Source of the DNA: Oryza sativa Japonica Group
Taxonomy: Eukaryota; Streptophyta; Magnoliopsida; Poales; Poaceae
Assembly: GCF_034140825.1 (NCBI RefSeq)
Contig: NC_089040.1
Coordinates: 3,294,501 to 3,358,500 of the forward strand
DNA: 64,000 nucleotides
Direction of reading: 5' to 3'
The translations under genes and the position numbers were made by a program. Numbering within the stretch: position 1 is the stretch's first letter; each line of letters starts with the position of its first letter. The notes under the pieces are model-generated. The model saw nothing but the letters and a program-made list of their open reading frames with translations, was not told where the DNA came from and did not search any database. This document shows, in pieces, positions 1-10,919 of the stretch.

Positions 1-900
1 ACACGAGTGATGATCATCCATACATTTGCAGAAGTGAAATGTTATGCTCAAGTCTGAAATATAGATCAGGCAACTCTGCAAAAGCTGATCCTGTATTTTT
101 CATGCAGAAGGGTTGTTTTATGTTTTCCCTTTTGTCTGTTGCAATGCATCCATCCACGTACTGAAACTTTTATCTGTTAATGATATCGGATTTGCACCTT
201 GTTTGGTAGAAAATTGAGCCCTCCCAGACTCGAGTTATAGAGTCATCTGGGTGCAGGTTCCAAATTAATTACTAATTACCGCTGCAGTGTATTTCAGACT
301 TGGGAGCTGCAGTATTTGTGCTTCCCTTCATGTCCCCAGTTTTCAGATAGGAGTATGAATTTACTGTTCTGATCAGTTTTCGCAGTCTTCTTTGCGATCA
401 TAGAGGATCACAGCATGAAACATTTTCTGTATCCCAGTCAGAAGTGAAATGTTATTCTCAAATCTGAATACATCAGGCAACTCTTTCAGATATATTGCTC
501 TGTAGTTCCTGTGTGTTTGTATAGAAAGATTGTTTTGAACTTCTGATTTTCCCCTTTTTTTTCTACACCAAAAACGCAGTCAGATGAACAATTGGTGGTT
601 GGTTATGGATATCAGCAGCTGCAGTGTTTCAGACTTTGGATCTTTGAGCAAAAACAATTTATTTTAATTCCATTCACTTAGATACAGTGCATTGTACATA
701 AGAGTATAACATCAGAACTAAAAAAAAAAAATCAAATCAGTACTGTACTAAGTGATACTTAACCACATATAACGCGGCTCATCTGGTGTTGTGTCCCGTC
801 GCCGCCGAATCACCGATGCCCCTTCCTCACCGGCGGTGCCACTCCAATCACCGGCAGAAGCGTAGTCGTCGACGGCGCGTGGAATGGGCCGAACCCACCG
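1..900. repeat. Flank of a lost or upstream DUF569 duplication unit
   Basis: No gene is seen here. Bases about 1-300 resemble the 3' flanks of both DUF569 genes: about 3940-4010 after the first, and about 10070-10290 after the second. Shared landmarks are the run AGTGAAATGTTATGCTCAAG (30-49 and 10095-10114) and GTAGAAAATTGAGCC near 207, which has its partner near 10235. The simplest reading is that the window starts inside the 3' flank of another copy of the same tandem unit, whose gene lies to the left. That gene is inferred, not seen. Confidence 0.5.
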
Positions 901-901
901 A

Positions 902-1532
902 CTAGTGCAGTGCGGCAGCGCTCGCCGCGCCGGCGGCGGCCGTCGTGGCGGCGTTGGACACACCTGAGCAATGGCAACTGCCGCCGCCGCCGCGCTCATC
1001 GGCCTGTGGCCGCTTGCGCCGTCGGCTTGGGTTCCACACTGGTGTTCTCTGCCGCCGCGGCCGGCGACAGGACGGGTTCGGTTCCGAACGCCTCAGCACG
1101 GCTGCTACTCGCACACCAGGTGTTCGTTGAAATGCTTCGGAATCGTTCGCTTGCTAATCTGGTTGTTTTTTGTCACAGGGAAGCATGACAGCACGACGCG
1201 TGGCATTCCTAGTCTTCACCGACGACCGTGGCAACAGGCAGCAGCAGCTAGCTCTCGTTCTCCTCTGCTCGACGCCTCCGGCGTCGCGAGCATGACGCCA
1301 TCGGCATTGTGGGCCCCATGGCCCACCTGTCAGAGAAGGGGGAGGGGAGGTGCAGGTGTGGGCCCACCTGTCAGCGAAGGGAGAGAACTCCTTCAAATTG
1401 CGGCCGCCTTGGCGCTGTGAGCCGTAACTGTCGCAACGAACTCCTCCCCTCCCTCCGCTCTCCCCTCGCCGGAAAACCAAGAAATCAAGAAAGCAAGAGA
1501 ACCCTCGCCGCCTCCGCCGCTCGCCGGAGGCA
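902..1532 (+). promoter_or_regulatory. Duplicated GC-rich upstream region of DUF569 gene 1
   Basis: This GC-rich stretch is alignable to about 7060-7835 upstream of the second gene. Shared parts include the GGCGTTGGACACACC block, a segment reading ATCGTTCGCTTGCTAATCTG (1142-1161), a TGTCACAG that looks like a splice acceptor (near 1175), and the CCCACCTGTCAGCGAAGG block just before the leader. A 5'-UTR intron ending near 1182 is possible. The region also carries GGGCCC and TGGGCC motifs. The transcription start cannot be fixed from sequence alone. Confidence 0.5.
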
Positions 1533-3641
1533 ATGGAGAAGTTCCACGACGGGCACCACGTGTGGCTGCGGAGCCGCGTCCACGGCACGTACCTCCGCGC
1601 CGGCGAGGACGGGAGCGGCGTCTCCCTGCACGAGGGCCGCGCGTCCGTGCACGCGGCGTGGGCGGTGCACATTCTCCACCTCGACGGCGGCGACATCCTC
1701 ATGCTCCACAGCGCCGCGAACGGGCGGTACCTCGCGGCCCCCAGGACCGGGTGGTCGTGGAACAGCGTCGACCTGCGCGACCTCAACCAGCTCCCGTCGT
1801 TCACCGTCGGGTGGTTCGCCGTCACGGCGGGTTCCGGGGACTACGTCATGCTGCGTCACAGTAGTAGCGGGCTCTTCCTCCGAGCTGATGGCGGGAACCT
1901 CCTGTGCAATAGCGTCGGCGTCGTCGTCGACATGTTCGACTTCCGCCGCAGAGAGATCAGGCAGTGGGTGGTGGAGGCCATTCCCCCGAGAGATTCCATG
2001 CCTATCCTCCCCAATCCTTCGGTGAGCTTGTCATGCCCTGTTTCCTTTCCTGATGCTTGCAGAATTGATTGCATTACTGGGTTCTCCGGGGATCAATTCT
2101 TGTTCTTGATCTTTTCTTGTGTCTGATTGCTGCGAATTGTGTTAATTCCTTTCTCCTGGATGCGATTCTTTGCTCTGTTTTTGCCATAGTTCAAGGTGTC
2201 CATTCTCTATGGTGCGCATTCGTAGGTGGAGCAGTTCTCTATGTTCTTCAGTTCTTGGTTGCTCTGCATTTGCTTCGCTCCGTGGTGCAGTTCCTAGGAC
2301 GGTTCTTGAGAATGGCGACATCATTATTGCTGTTCTTTCTTACTACTCGTATGTTCTTAGTCCTTAGTCACTTGTGCTTGCAATGACTTCTTGTATACTT
2401 TTGTTTTGAAACTTGACTTCTTATATGCCATCTAATTCTTTGCTGCAGCCCACAGCTTTCAGCTGGTGCCGCATCTGGTACGTGCGAGCATCTCCTCAAG
2501 GGAATTTCCGCCGAGAAGACTGGCGTTCGTTATTGTTCCATGGGAGGTCAGTGTTCCATCTAAGGAACAGGCTGGCGAGTCAGTTGCGCATCAGAGAGTC
2601 CTCTGACGCCATATTGTGTGTTCGAGCGGGCTCCACTGGACGGGTGACTCCTCTGGTTACTGATCTGCCTCGCAACACTTTGGTGATAGACATTGTCGTT
2701 ATCACAGCCGGGACGAATGGTGAGATTTCCTTTTATAGTGATAGATTACATATTTACATGTTCATGGTACTTCTTAAGTCTTGAATCTCTCGTGCACATT
2801 GCACTGAGTTAGGCCAGTCATAATGCTGTTGCATGTTTCATGACAACTTTTGTATTGATTTCTTTCTAATGAACTGCTTTTAACATAGTTCTATCCACTT
2901 GTCGTCAAGGAAAATGTATACATGGTTTGTTGAGAGAAACTTATCTGAAAATTCTTGTAGATAAGAAAGGAGAAACAAGTGAAACTTCAGAGTTTGGATT
3001 GTGAATTTTCAGTCTGTGTACATATGCTAAGATTCAGAGTTCAGTGCCTTCGGGCATCCATCTGTAAATAACATAAAAAATAAAATGACTTGTTAGTTCA
3101 GTGATCTTTGTAAAGCTTCTTTGTTAATGAATTAGACAATCCTGAAGCTAGTTCAGTGATTCAGAACATGACTTGTTAGTTGCATACATATTCATGCTCC
3201 TTTTGTTATTTTGTCTTGTTAGTAGTGTTGATGGATTTAAAACCCAGATCATCTCAGTCAGCTCTTTCATGTCTAAGAAAAAGGGTTTTTGACTTTCAGA
3301 CAACCTTACATGCATTGTGTATATTCACTGTAAAAAGGTTCAATTGTACAGTTGTTTCATACAAATATACAATAGACAACACTGTTGCTGACTTACAGTT
3401 AAATCATGACAACAGTTTATGCTCATTGTCCTGGTTTCTAGATGAGTTACCCCTTTTATTTTGCTGTTCATTCTCTTCTTTCTCAAAACGGTGACCCCAG
3501 ATTTTTTTTCAACTGATCTCTGAATATTGAATGGCTTGTGAGTTGTAGTATCTGTAATTAACTTGTCTTTTTTTTTTTTTTGCTCCTTTGCAAAATTCAG
3601 CTGCCCTCTGGTTGAGGTACCCCAATGTTCATGCCGCCTAG
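1533..3641 (+). CDS. DUF569 / fascin-like beta-trefoil protein, copy 1
   Basis: Three exons join in frame: 1533-2021, 2449-2719 and 3601-3641, with GT-AG introns and phases 0 and 1, giving 266 residues. The start ATG is in a good context and is matched in the second copy. The N-terminus (MEKFHDGHHVWLRSR, then HAAWAVHILHLDGGD and LHSAANGRYLAA) is typical of the plant DUF569 family, which is predicted to form fascin-like beta-trefoils. The second exon has the conserved IWYVRA and SDAILCVRAG blocks, and the last exon encodes LWLRYPNV, a frequent DUF569 ending. Members are usually proposed to bind actin or sugars, but no biochemical role is established that I can name. It is a close tandem paralogue of the gene at 7836. 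Intron 2 is long (881 bp). Confidence 0.85.
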
Positions 3642-4628
3642 AGGAAGGCAGAACTACAGGAGCAGAACCTCTGACAATCACTTCTTCATTAATCTCTTCA
3701 GAGTTATTCGCTGATTCAGATCGAATGACAGAGAAGTGGATGTCTTCAATTTTTTTTTGGTTGATTCAGGTTCAGAAAGGGAAACTGTCAAAAACCTTCT
3801 GTTTCCCGGTGGTTAATTAGCTATAGGCCATTATGCCCTGAAAGTTTACGAACTGCTGTAAGCAACTAAGTAGAATGTGTGCCTGACGAATTATGCGTTC
3901 TCACATTTGCTGTAGTTTTCCATGGTTTTCTCTATGATTCGATTGATCATCTTTTTGTAGAGTGCAATGTTATATTCAAGTCTGAATACATCAGCCAACT
4001 CGTTTTCATAACCTGTGAAAAAAAAAAGGTGATGGGCTAGACGTCCTGAGTTCGAAGCCTCACCCATTCTAATTATTTGATATTAGGTCATTCTCTGATA
4101 TTCGTGTTTTTTTTTCATAACCTGTGAGTGATTCTTTGCTTCCATTTGCTAGCTGTTGGCCTAACGCTCTGAAGTTTACAAACTACTGAAATTTCTAACT
4201 ACTAAATAGAATGTGCGCCTCAACAATTTTGCGTTCTGATATTTGCTGTAGTTAATTTCCATGGTTACTGTGTATGATAATTGATGCAACTGATCATCCA
4301 CAAATTTCAGAAGTGAGATACTGAGATATATGCTCGATTCTTCAATTTTACATTAACTCGCATCAGGCATTGCCTGTCATCTAACCTGGAGTAGTAAATT
4401 TGACATCAAAACTAAAAAGAAAAAAAAATCAATTCCTTCAGTAATTGGTTACATGCGCGATTGAGGTTTCTTCGGCGGTGGGTGTTCCCAACTCCTTACC
4501 TTCGTTTTCCACGTGCACGTTTTTAAAACTGCTAAACTGTACGCGTTTTAAAAAAAAAATAGAAGAAAGTTGCTTTAAAAAATTATATTAATCCATTTTC
4601 AAGTTTTTTAAGCTAATATTTAATTAAT
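3642..4628. other. 3' flank of DUF569 gene 1, no gene seen
   Basis: This is the AT-rich 3' flank of the first DUF569 gene. The part up to about 4300 has counterparts after 9799 and at 1-300, as part of the duplicated unit. It is interrupted by a SINE-like insertion (4019-4115). The rest, up to the Mutator-like element, shows no coding signal. Confidence 0.6.
4007..4127 (+). mobile_element. Short SINE (tRNA-derived), with 12-bp target duplication
   Basis: The insertion occupies 4019-4115. It contains GAGTTCGAAGCC, close to a Pol III B-box, and ends in a run of T. CATAACCTGTGA flanks it at 4007-4018 and again at 4116-4127, a 12-bp target duplication that may extend four bases further into TTTT. 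The T-rich 3' tail and size fit rice p-SINE-like elements. No complete A-box is obvious, so it is probably 5'-truncated or diverged. Confidence 0.65.
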
Positions 4629-5617
4629 GAGAACTTTTACGGTACAATATACTACTAGTATATACTGCCAATATAAATGATCTAACGGTGTAGATTGAAT
4701 TACTTACCACTTACAGTATAAAATTAAAAAGGGCATATTTGTCTTTCTATTTTATTGCGCTGGGGCAATTCCGTTAATTCCAGCAGACAAGCACACTACT
4801 GGGTGTTCCTTGCAAGATCCAATAGTGATTCCCCATGCCCGTCATTCACCCCAGGCTAAGGCCGTCGTTCACCCAGGCAAAGGTGCACCGGTGTGAGGCT
4901 GTCAGATATTGATTAATTTCCTAGTTTGCATTGTTGATATGATGTTCATTGGATGTTTGGAAGATGTAGATTAAGCGTATTAATTAAAGGAATTAATGGT
5001 GATTAAGTACTACATGCGGCTACCCTGCTTAAGATTGCTGTATGTTGGTAGACGGTACAGCCCGAGCACCGGCCTCGGGTTGCCGGACCTAGCTCCGCCA
5101 CTCCCTATACCATTGCCATCTTCAGATTAAAATGGCATAGAGTATTTGTAAGAACATGACCCCTCTTGCAGATTGCATGAACGAAGAAGAGGGTAAAGAG
5201 TAAATAACATACATCTGTAGACTGCACATGTATGCATTTTTATGCACAGATCAGGGCGTATGCTTGTAGAGTGCGCATGGTGTTTAATTCTACTCCGGCT
5301 CGGCAGAGGGCACTGCGTTGCCGGCTGGCTTGCCGCCAGTATGCGGGACTGCATGTGGCCATGCCACCACAGGGAGATGGCGGCTGTTCGCTTTGGCGGG
5401 AAGAGGGACACCGAGGAATTCCGCCGCCGACGAGGACGAATTGCGCCGCCGGTAGGGCTCATCTCTCCCTCTCACTCGCACGACGGCATCAACAGATAGG
5501 GATTGATCTGAAAAGCGAATTACTAAATTGCCCTTACATTTTTTTAGCATATTCCTATAATACCCTTGAAAATACTTGCAGTATATACTAACAGTATATT
5601 GTACTGTAAAAGTTCTC
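4629..5617. mobile_element. Non-autonomous Mutator-like element with 9-bp TSD
   Basis: The 989-bp element starts GAGAACTTTTACGGTACAAT and ends with the inverted complement (ATTGTACTGTAAAAGTTCTC at 5598-5617). The inverted repeats run about 42 bp with about four mismatches. TTAATTAAT flanks both ends (4620-4628 and 5618-5626), a perfect 9-bp target duplication typical of Mutator-like elements. The interior from about 5040 to 5500 is GC-rich, with short open frames on both strands and no transposase. It looks like captured host sequence, as in Pack-MULEs, but the source is not recognised. The right end lies 15 bp past the stop codon of the neighbouring minus-strand gene. Confidence 0.8.
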
Positions 5618-5632
5618 TTAATTAATTACTTG

Positions 5633-6028
5633 TTAATCTATCGCTCCGTTTTCTATATGGAGGGGAACACAAGTAGTGTTCGGTTGCTGCCGAACGCTGC
5701 CGACGTCTTCCTCATCGCCGGTGGCACTGCAATTCTCGCCGCCACCGACGTCGTCGTCGGCGTCGAGGTCCCTGCGTATCTGATCCAACGAGCGGCGGAC
5801 CGCGGCGCATCCCTCCTCCCGGATGTCGCGGATAATCTCGTGGATCTCCTCGACGGGGTACGGCGAGTAGCCGGAGTCGACGATCTTGAGCAGCGAGTCG
5901 ACGATGGTGTTCATGTAGCCGATCAGCTGCTTGGTCTCCTCTAGGCTCATGCATCTGGGCTCCGGATCATCTGCCAACTCGGACACCTGCACCGCCGACG
6001 ACTCCCTCTCAGTCTCAGTCTCATCCAT
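5633..6028 (-). CDS. Unrecognised 131-residue acidic protein
   Basis: A single-exon minus-strand frame of 131 residues starts at the ATG at 6028 in a good plant context (GCCATGGATG). The frame stays open further upstream to 6181 but has no other ATG there, and that part reads like a 5' leader. The protein is acidic. The middle (about residues 27-90) looks helical, with SLEETKQLIGYMNTIVDSLL followed by VEEIHEIIRDIREEG. The C-terminal third is Asp/Glu/Gly-rich and probably disordered. There is no signal peptide or membrane segment. I do not recognise the family and assign no function. A MULE target duplication begins 7 bp beyond its stop, so its 3' UTR was interrupted by that insertion. It could also be a non-functional relic. 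Confidence 0.5.
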   Translation of the reverse strand: MDETETERESSAVQVSELADDPEPRCMSLEETKQLIGYMNTIVDSLLKIVDSGYSPYPVEEIHEIIRDIREEGCAAVRRSLDQIRRDLDADDDVGGGENCSATGDEEDVGSVRQQPNTTCVPLHIENGAID

Positions 6029-7835
6029 GGCGATTCTTGGCTCGTTCGGCGACAACGACGATGGCTGATACGGTGGTTCGATTGAGTCGATGAGATCGAG
6101 AATTTGAGACGGAGCGTTGGTCTGGTTATATTGGCACGCACGCAGGCCATGCACGATTCGTACATGGACTCCAAGTCCCAAAGGAAAAGGATTTGTATTG
6201 GCCGGTTCTAAAAAGAAAAGGACTCACGTGTTCGACAACCGAACCACGATCATGCAGTGGGTGGTGTTCATGGTCCACCGTACAGTACATATATGTATGA
6301 GAATCAGGGTTTAATCTGGCGGAAAACCGACAAATCCCGAAAAAATTTCGCGGACCAAAATTTGAATACAAATCCCTAAGCTTACTGATATGTTCACAAA
6401 AGCCGGTCAGCTTCGGCAAAATTCCAATAGAAACCATCAAAATTTCAATAGGAAACCAAAAGGTAAAACGTGCTGAAAACTGTCCGGTTTTATCGAAAAG
6501 CCGATAGGTATCTTCGAAAAACCGATAAGAAAACCAAGTTTGTTTTTTGTTAGAAAAATATAGAAAAAAATGTGATAATTGGGAAAAAAAATCGTGAAAA
6601 CGTTATTTCCTATAAATTTGATAACCTCCCATCGACATACCCACGATATGTAATATATATTCATAAAAGACAGTTCATATCACTCACCAACCATCGGCCA
6701 AATAGAATGCCCATCACCAAATACATAACTCTGTGACCGATATATTGCAAGAATTAATATATTTCCAGTTGTTTTTCTTCCCTGAAGAAGCATGTCATAC
6801 AAGCTGCTCCTTCAGAAGTTCACTATTCGCCGGGCTTCAGAAGTTCACTATGGGGTGCATTACTGACAATTCAAATTTGCCGCAGTTAATTTTGAAATTT
6901 GGATTTGGGTTATGAAATTTGGATCGTAGTTACATCATGTATTTTCTTGGACCTACTGAAAGTTGCTCTACTGCCAAAGTGCCAATGCTGGTTTGGGCCT
7001 CTCTCAGCGAAGCCTTCATTTGGGCGCAATTTTGCAAATCCCCCAACCAAGCCATTTCTACCGCCGGCCGTCGCGGCGTTGGACACACCGAACCCCCGAG
7101 CCGCCGCCACCGCCACCGCCGCCGCCACGCGAGGTCGGCACGTCGCAGAATGTATCTGGGACGTCGACCTGCGGCCGCTGCCTCTGTTGAGGCCTCTACT
7201 ACAGCTGTTCGCCGTCGCCGCGACAGGACGAATTCTCATCTTCTTCCGCTCCGTTCTACTCGCGCATGAGGTGTTCGTTGAAATGCTTGGGAATCGTTCG
7301 CTTGCTAATCTGGTTGTTTTTTTTTTCTGTCACAGGGAAGCAGACAATCGAGTATGTGTATGGCTTTCCTTCTCCTCTACTTACCAGTAGTCGTGGACGA
7401 CGAAACTGGCTTTTTCGCCGTGGCGCCATGGACCTTGGTGAGCGCGCCATGGTCGGGTGCAGCCGGCAGCTAGCTATCGTTGCTTCCGGCGCAACGAGCA
7501 CATGACGTCATCGAGCATGTGGGCCCGGAGGCCCACCTGCCAGCGAACGCGGGGACTGCGGCCCCACCTGTCAGCGAAGGGGGACAACTCCTTTAAATTG
7601 CGGCCGCCTTGGCGCCTAGAATCCCGAGCCGTTACCGTCGCAACGACCTCCTCTCCTCCCTTCGCTCTCCCCTCGCCGGAGCTCCAAGAAACCAAGAGCG
7701 CCGCGCCGCGCCGCCTCTGCCGCTCGCCGATCGGAGCTCCAAGAAACCAGAGCCCCGCGCCTCCTCCGCCGCTCGCCCGAGTGGAGCGGCAAGAAGCCAA
7801 GAACCGCGCGTCGCCTCCGCCGCTCGCCGGAGGCA
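6029..7835. other. Intergenic region before DUF569 gene 2
   Basis: This contains the probable 5' leader and promoter of the small minus-strand gene (to about 6180), then a possible DUF569 exon relic (about 6226-6270). AT-rich DNA at 6300-6660 begins CAGGGTTTAATC and may be a degraded hAT-type element. A duplicated upstream segment runs from about 6868, and the GC-rich upstream region of DUF569 gene 2 from about 7050. No further gene is supported. Confidence 0.5.
6226..6270 (+). pseudogene. Relic of a DUF569 exon 1 end
   Basis: The run ACCACGATCATGCAGTGGGT continuing into GGTG differs by one base in about 24 from the end of exon 1 of DUF569 gene 2 (near 8251-8274), and translates to TTIMQWVV against TTTMQWVV. 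The bases just before it (TGTTCGAC) resemble gene 1 instead. The match stops abruptly and the rest of the gene is absent, so this is at most a decayed fragment of a further copy. Confidence 0.45.
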
Positions 7836-9798
7836 ATGGAGCAGTTCCACGACGGGCACCACGTGTGGCTGCGGAGCCGCGCCAACGGCCTGTACCTCTG
7901 CGCCGACGACGACAGGAGCGGCGTCTCCCTGCAGCAGGACCGCGCGTCCGTGCACGCGGCGTGGGCGGTGCACATACTCCACTTCAACGGCGGCGACGTC
8001 CTCATGCTCCACAGCGCCGCGAACGGGCGGTACCTCGCGGCCTACAGGGCCGAGGGATCGTGGAACGTCGAGCGGCTCAACCTCAACCGGCTGCCGTCGC
8101 TCACCTTCAGCTGGTACGCTCTGGGGTCGAGATACGGGGACGACGTCCTGCTGCGTCACTTCAAGAGCATGTTCTTCCTCCGAGCTCTTTTCAGGAGGGA
8201 TCGTATCAGCAATAGCGGCGCCGTCGGCCTTTGCGCGATGGACCGGGGCACCACGACCATGCAGTGGGTGGTGGAGGCCATACCCCCAAGAGAGTCCATA
8301 CCTACCCTTCCAGATCCTTTGGTGAGCACGTCATGCCCTGTTTCCTTTGCTGATGCTTGCAGAATTGATTCTTGATCTTTTCTTGATCCTTCGGTGAGAG
8401 TCGATTGCATTACTGGGTCCTTCGGGGACCAATTCATGATCTGTTCTTGCGTCAGATTTCTGCAAATAGTGTTAGCTCCGTTCTTATCTGCAATTCTTGG
8501 CTCCATTCTTGCCATATTTCCTCCTCTGTTGCTGATTTGCTAATCGTACATCCTGCGTTCATGGGAAAGTAATTGTTAGTAGCATTTTAGCTCAAGGTAT
8601 CCATTCTGTATGTTGGGAGCAGTTCTTGGTTCCATGTGTCATTTCTTCAGTTCTTGCCCCCTCTGCATTTGCTCTGCTCCAGTTCATGAAATTGGCGAGA
8701 TCACAATTCCTGTTTTTTTTCCTTACTACTCATATGTTCTTAGTCCTTAGCCAGTGCTTGCAATGACTGGTGTGTTCTTTGCAGCCGCCCAGTTCTTTAT
8801 CCGGTGTGTACCGCATCTGGTATGTGCGAGCAAATCCTGATGGGATTATCTCCCCAAACGACTGGAGGCTGTTCTTATTCTACGGTAGGTCAGTGCGCAA
8901 TCTAAGTGCATTGCTGTCGATTGAGTTGGGCATCAGAAGGCCCTCCGACGCCATTTTGTGTGTTCGAGCGGGCTTCTTTGGACGGCTGACTCCTCTGGTT
9001 ACTAATCTGCCTCACAACAATATGTTGTTGAACTTGGACATTGTCGTTATCACAGCCGGGACGAGTGGTGAGATATCCTTTTATAGTGATAGATTTACAT
9101 ATTTACATGTTCATTCCTTTTGTCTTGAATCTCTCGTGCACATTGCACTGCGCTACATCAGTCGTAATGCTGTTGCATGTTTCATGACAAATTCTGTACT
9201 GATTCCTTTCTAATGAACTGCACTAGATCAGTCATAATCTGGAAATTCTTGTACATAAGAAAAAGAAATCAGCTGAAAATAAGTAGCTATTCAGATTTGG
9301 ATTGTGGATTTTCAGTCTTTGTACATATGCTAAAATACCTGAAGCTAGTTCAGTGCCTTCAGGCATCCCTGTAAAACTCCTCTTTTATTAATGAATTAGG
9401 CATCCTGAAGCTAGGTCATTGATTCAGAACAATGACTTGTTAGTTGCATACATATTCGTGCTCCTTTTGTTATTTTGTCTTGGTAGTAGTGTTAAGGGAT
9501 TTAAGCCCAGACCATCTCAGTCAGCTCTTTTCAGTCTAAGAATAATGGTTTTTGATTTAAGACAACCTTAGATGCATTGTGTGTACTCTTTTTTGTTTTT
9601 GCTGGGCCGGCGGAAGAGAAGTCGTCTGATTTTTTGTTAAAGGATGACCCCAGATGTTTTTAGATGATATCTGAATAAGTGAATATTGAACGGTTTGTGA
9701 GTTGTAGTATCAGTATTAACTTATGTTATTGTTTCGTTTGGTCCTTTGCAAATTCAGCTGCTGATCGGTTGAGATACCCCAATGTTGATGCTGCCTAG
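7836..9798 (+). CDS. DUF569 / fascin-like beta-trefoil protein, copy 2
   Basis: Exons 7836-8321, 8785-9067 and 9758-9798 join in frame with phases 0 and 1, as in the first copy, to give 269 residues. The N-terminus MEQFHDGHHVWLRSRANGLY and the blocks HAAWAVHIL and LHSAANGRYLAAY match copy 1 closely. The later half of exon 1 is more diverged (AMDRGTTTMQWVVEAIPP). Exon 2 again has IWYVRA and SDAILCVRAG, and exon 3 ends RLRYPNVDAA. Introns, 3' UTR and upstream sequence are also alignable to copy 1, so the two arose by tandem duplication of a unit of about 6 kb. Function is unknown beyond the family prediction. Confidence 0.85.
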
Positions 9799-10828
9799 AG
9801 GAAGACAGAACAACAGGAGCAAAACCTCTGACAAAGTGACAATCACTTCTTCATTAATCTCTTCAGAGCTTTTCGCTGCTTCAGATCGAATGACAGAGAA
9901 CTGGATGTCTTCTTTTTTATGGTTGATATAGGTTCAGAAAGGGAAAGCGTCAAACCTTCTGTTTCACTGTTGTTCTGAAGGTTATGAACTGCTGTAAGCA
10001 ACTAAGTAGAACGTGTGCCTGAACAATTGTGCGTTCTGACATTTGCTATAGTTTCCATGGAAGTGCATGATTCGATTGGTCATCGTTTTGCAGAGTGAAA
10101 TGTTATGCTCAAGTATGAATGCATATTTCTCATGACCTTTTCCCTGTATTTTCGTACATATGTACTGCTTTGTGTATGGCAATGTATTCATGTGCCAAAA
10201 GAACAAGGCTTAATTTTCTTGGCTTTGCATTTTGGTAGAGAATTGAGCCTCAAATTTCAGAGCCATTTGGGTGCAGGTTTTCAATTTCAGATTTAGAGTA
10301 GGCTTACTGAATACCTTACTTTTGCGTAGGTATATGTTCTGAAAAAACGGAGCAACTCTTGTGTTTCCTGGTTGTTAGCTTCAATGCAGACATCAAATCA
10401 TCTGTTTGTTATCCCTGGTGCTGTTTCTCCCTGACAAGAAGCTGTGTATGTTTTGGCCTTTATGTTATGAAACTTTCAGACTGCTGAGTGCTGACAGCAT
10501 TAGGTACTAGAACATATGCCTGAACAATTGTGTAGTGGTATTGGTTATAATTTTCACCTTCGTCTCTGTGACTGATAGCAAGAACATATGGCTGCTTGAC
10601 AAATAAATTCCGCAGTCAATTTTTCGAAGTTGGATTTGAATTGTAGAATGTGGATCGTAGTTAACATCATGTATACCAAAAGCTCAGCACAGAGATATCA
10701 TCCTGTGTATTTGTTGTCGTTCTAGCTACAGTAGTAACAATGAGTATTTTGTCCTTCAACCTGTTGAAGTTGTTTTCAGTTGTTCACAAATAGGCCATAT
10801 ACATTTGTTGAGAAAAAATATCATCCGA
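9799..10828. other. 3' flank of DUF569 gene 2, and start of a third unit
   Basis: No gene is seen. Up to about 10300 the sequence aligns with the flanks after gene 1 and at the window start. At 10610-10680 (TCCGCAGTCAATTTT through GGATCGTAGTTAACATCATG) it matches the segment at 6890-6945 that precedes gene 2. A further tandem unit therefore begins here but is cut short before the tRNA gene. Confidence 0.55.
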
Positions 10829-10900
10829 GGGCGTTTGGTCTAGTGGTATGATTCTCGCTTTGGGTGCGAGAGGTCGCGAGTTCGATTCTCGCAACGCCCC
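10829..10900 (+). tRNA. tRNA-Pro(UGG)
   Basis: The 72-nt gene folds as a standard cloverleaf. The acceptor stem is GGGCGTT with AACGCCC and the discriminator base is C. The A-box-like part is TGGTCTAGTGGTATG. The anticodon stem CTCGC/GCGAG encloses the loop TTTGGGT, with anticodon TGG at 10861-10863. The T arm holds GGTTCGA-type sequence (GAGTTCGATTCTC). There is no intron and no encoded CCA. A TTTT tract just after the gene can serve as the Pol III terminator. Confidence 0.95.
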
Positions 10901-10919
10901 TATTTTACTTTCTTTTTCA

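Noticed and set aside
1154-1859. Long minus-strand open frames over DUF569 exon 1
   Set aside because: They are opposite a well-supported exon, in GC-rich DNA with few stop codons; the same kind of frame appears opposite exon 1 of copy 2 (7616-8159).
6300-6660. hAT-type MITE starting CAGGGTTTAATC
   Set aside because: The left end resembles the hAT MITE at 32301, but no matching right end or 8-bp duplication was found.
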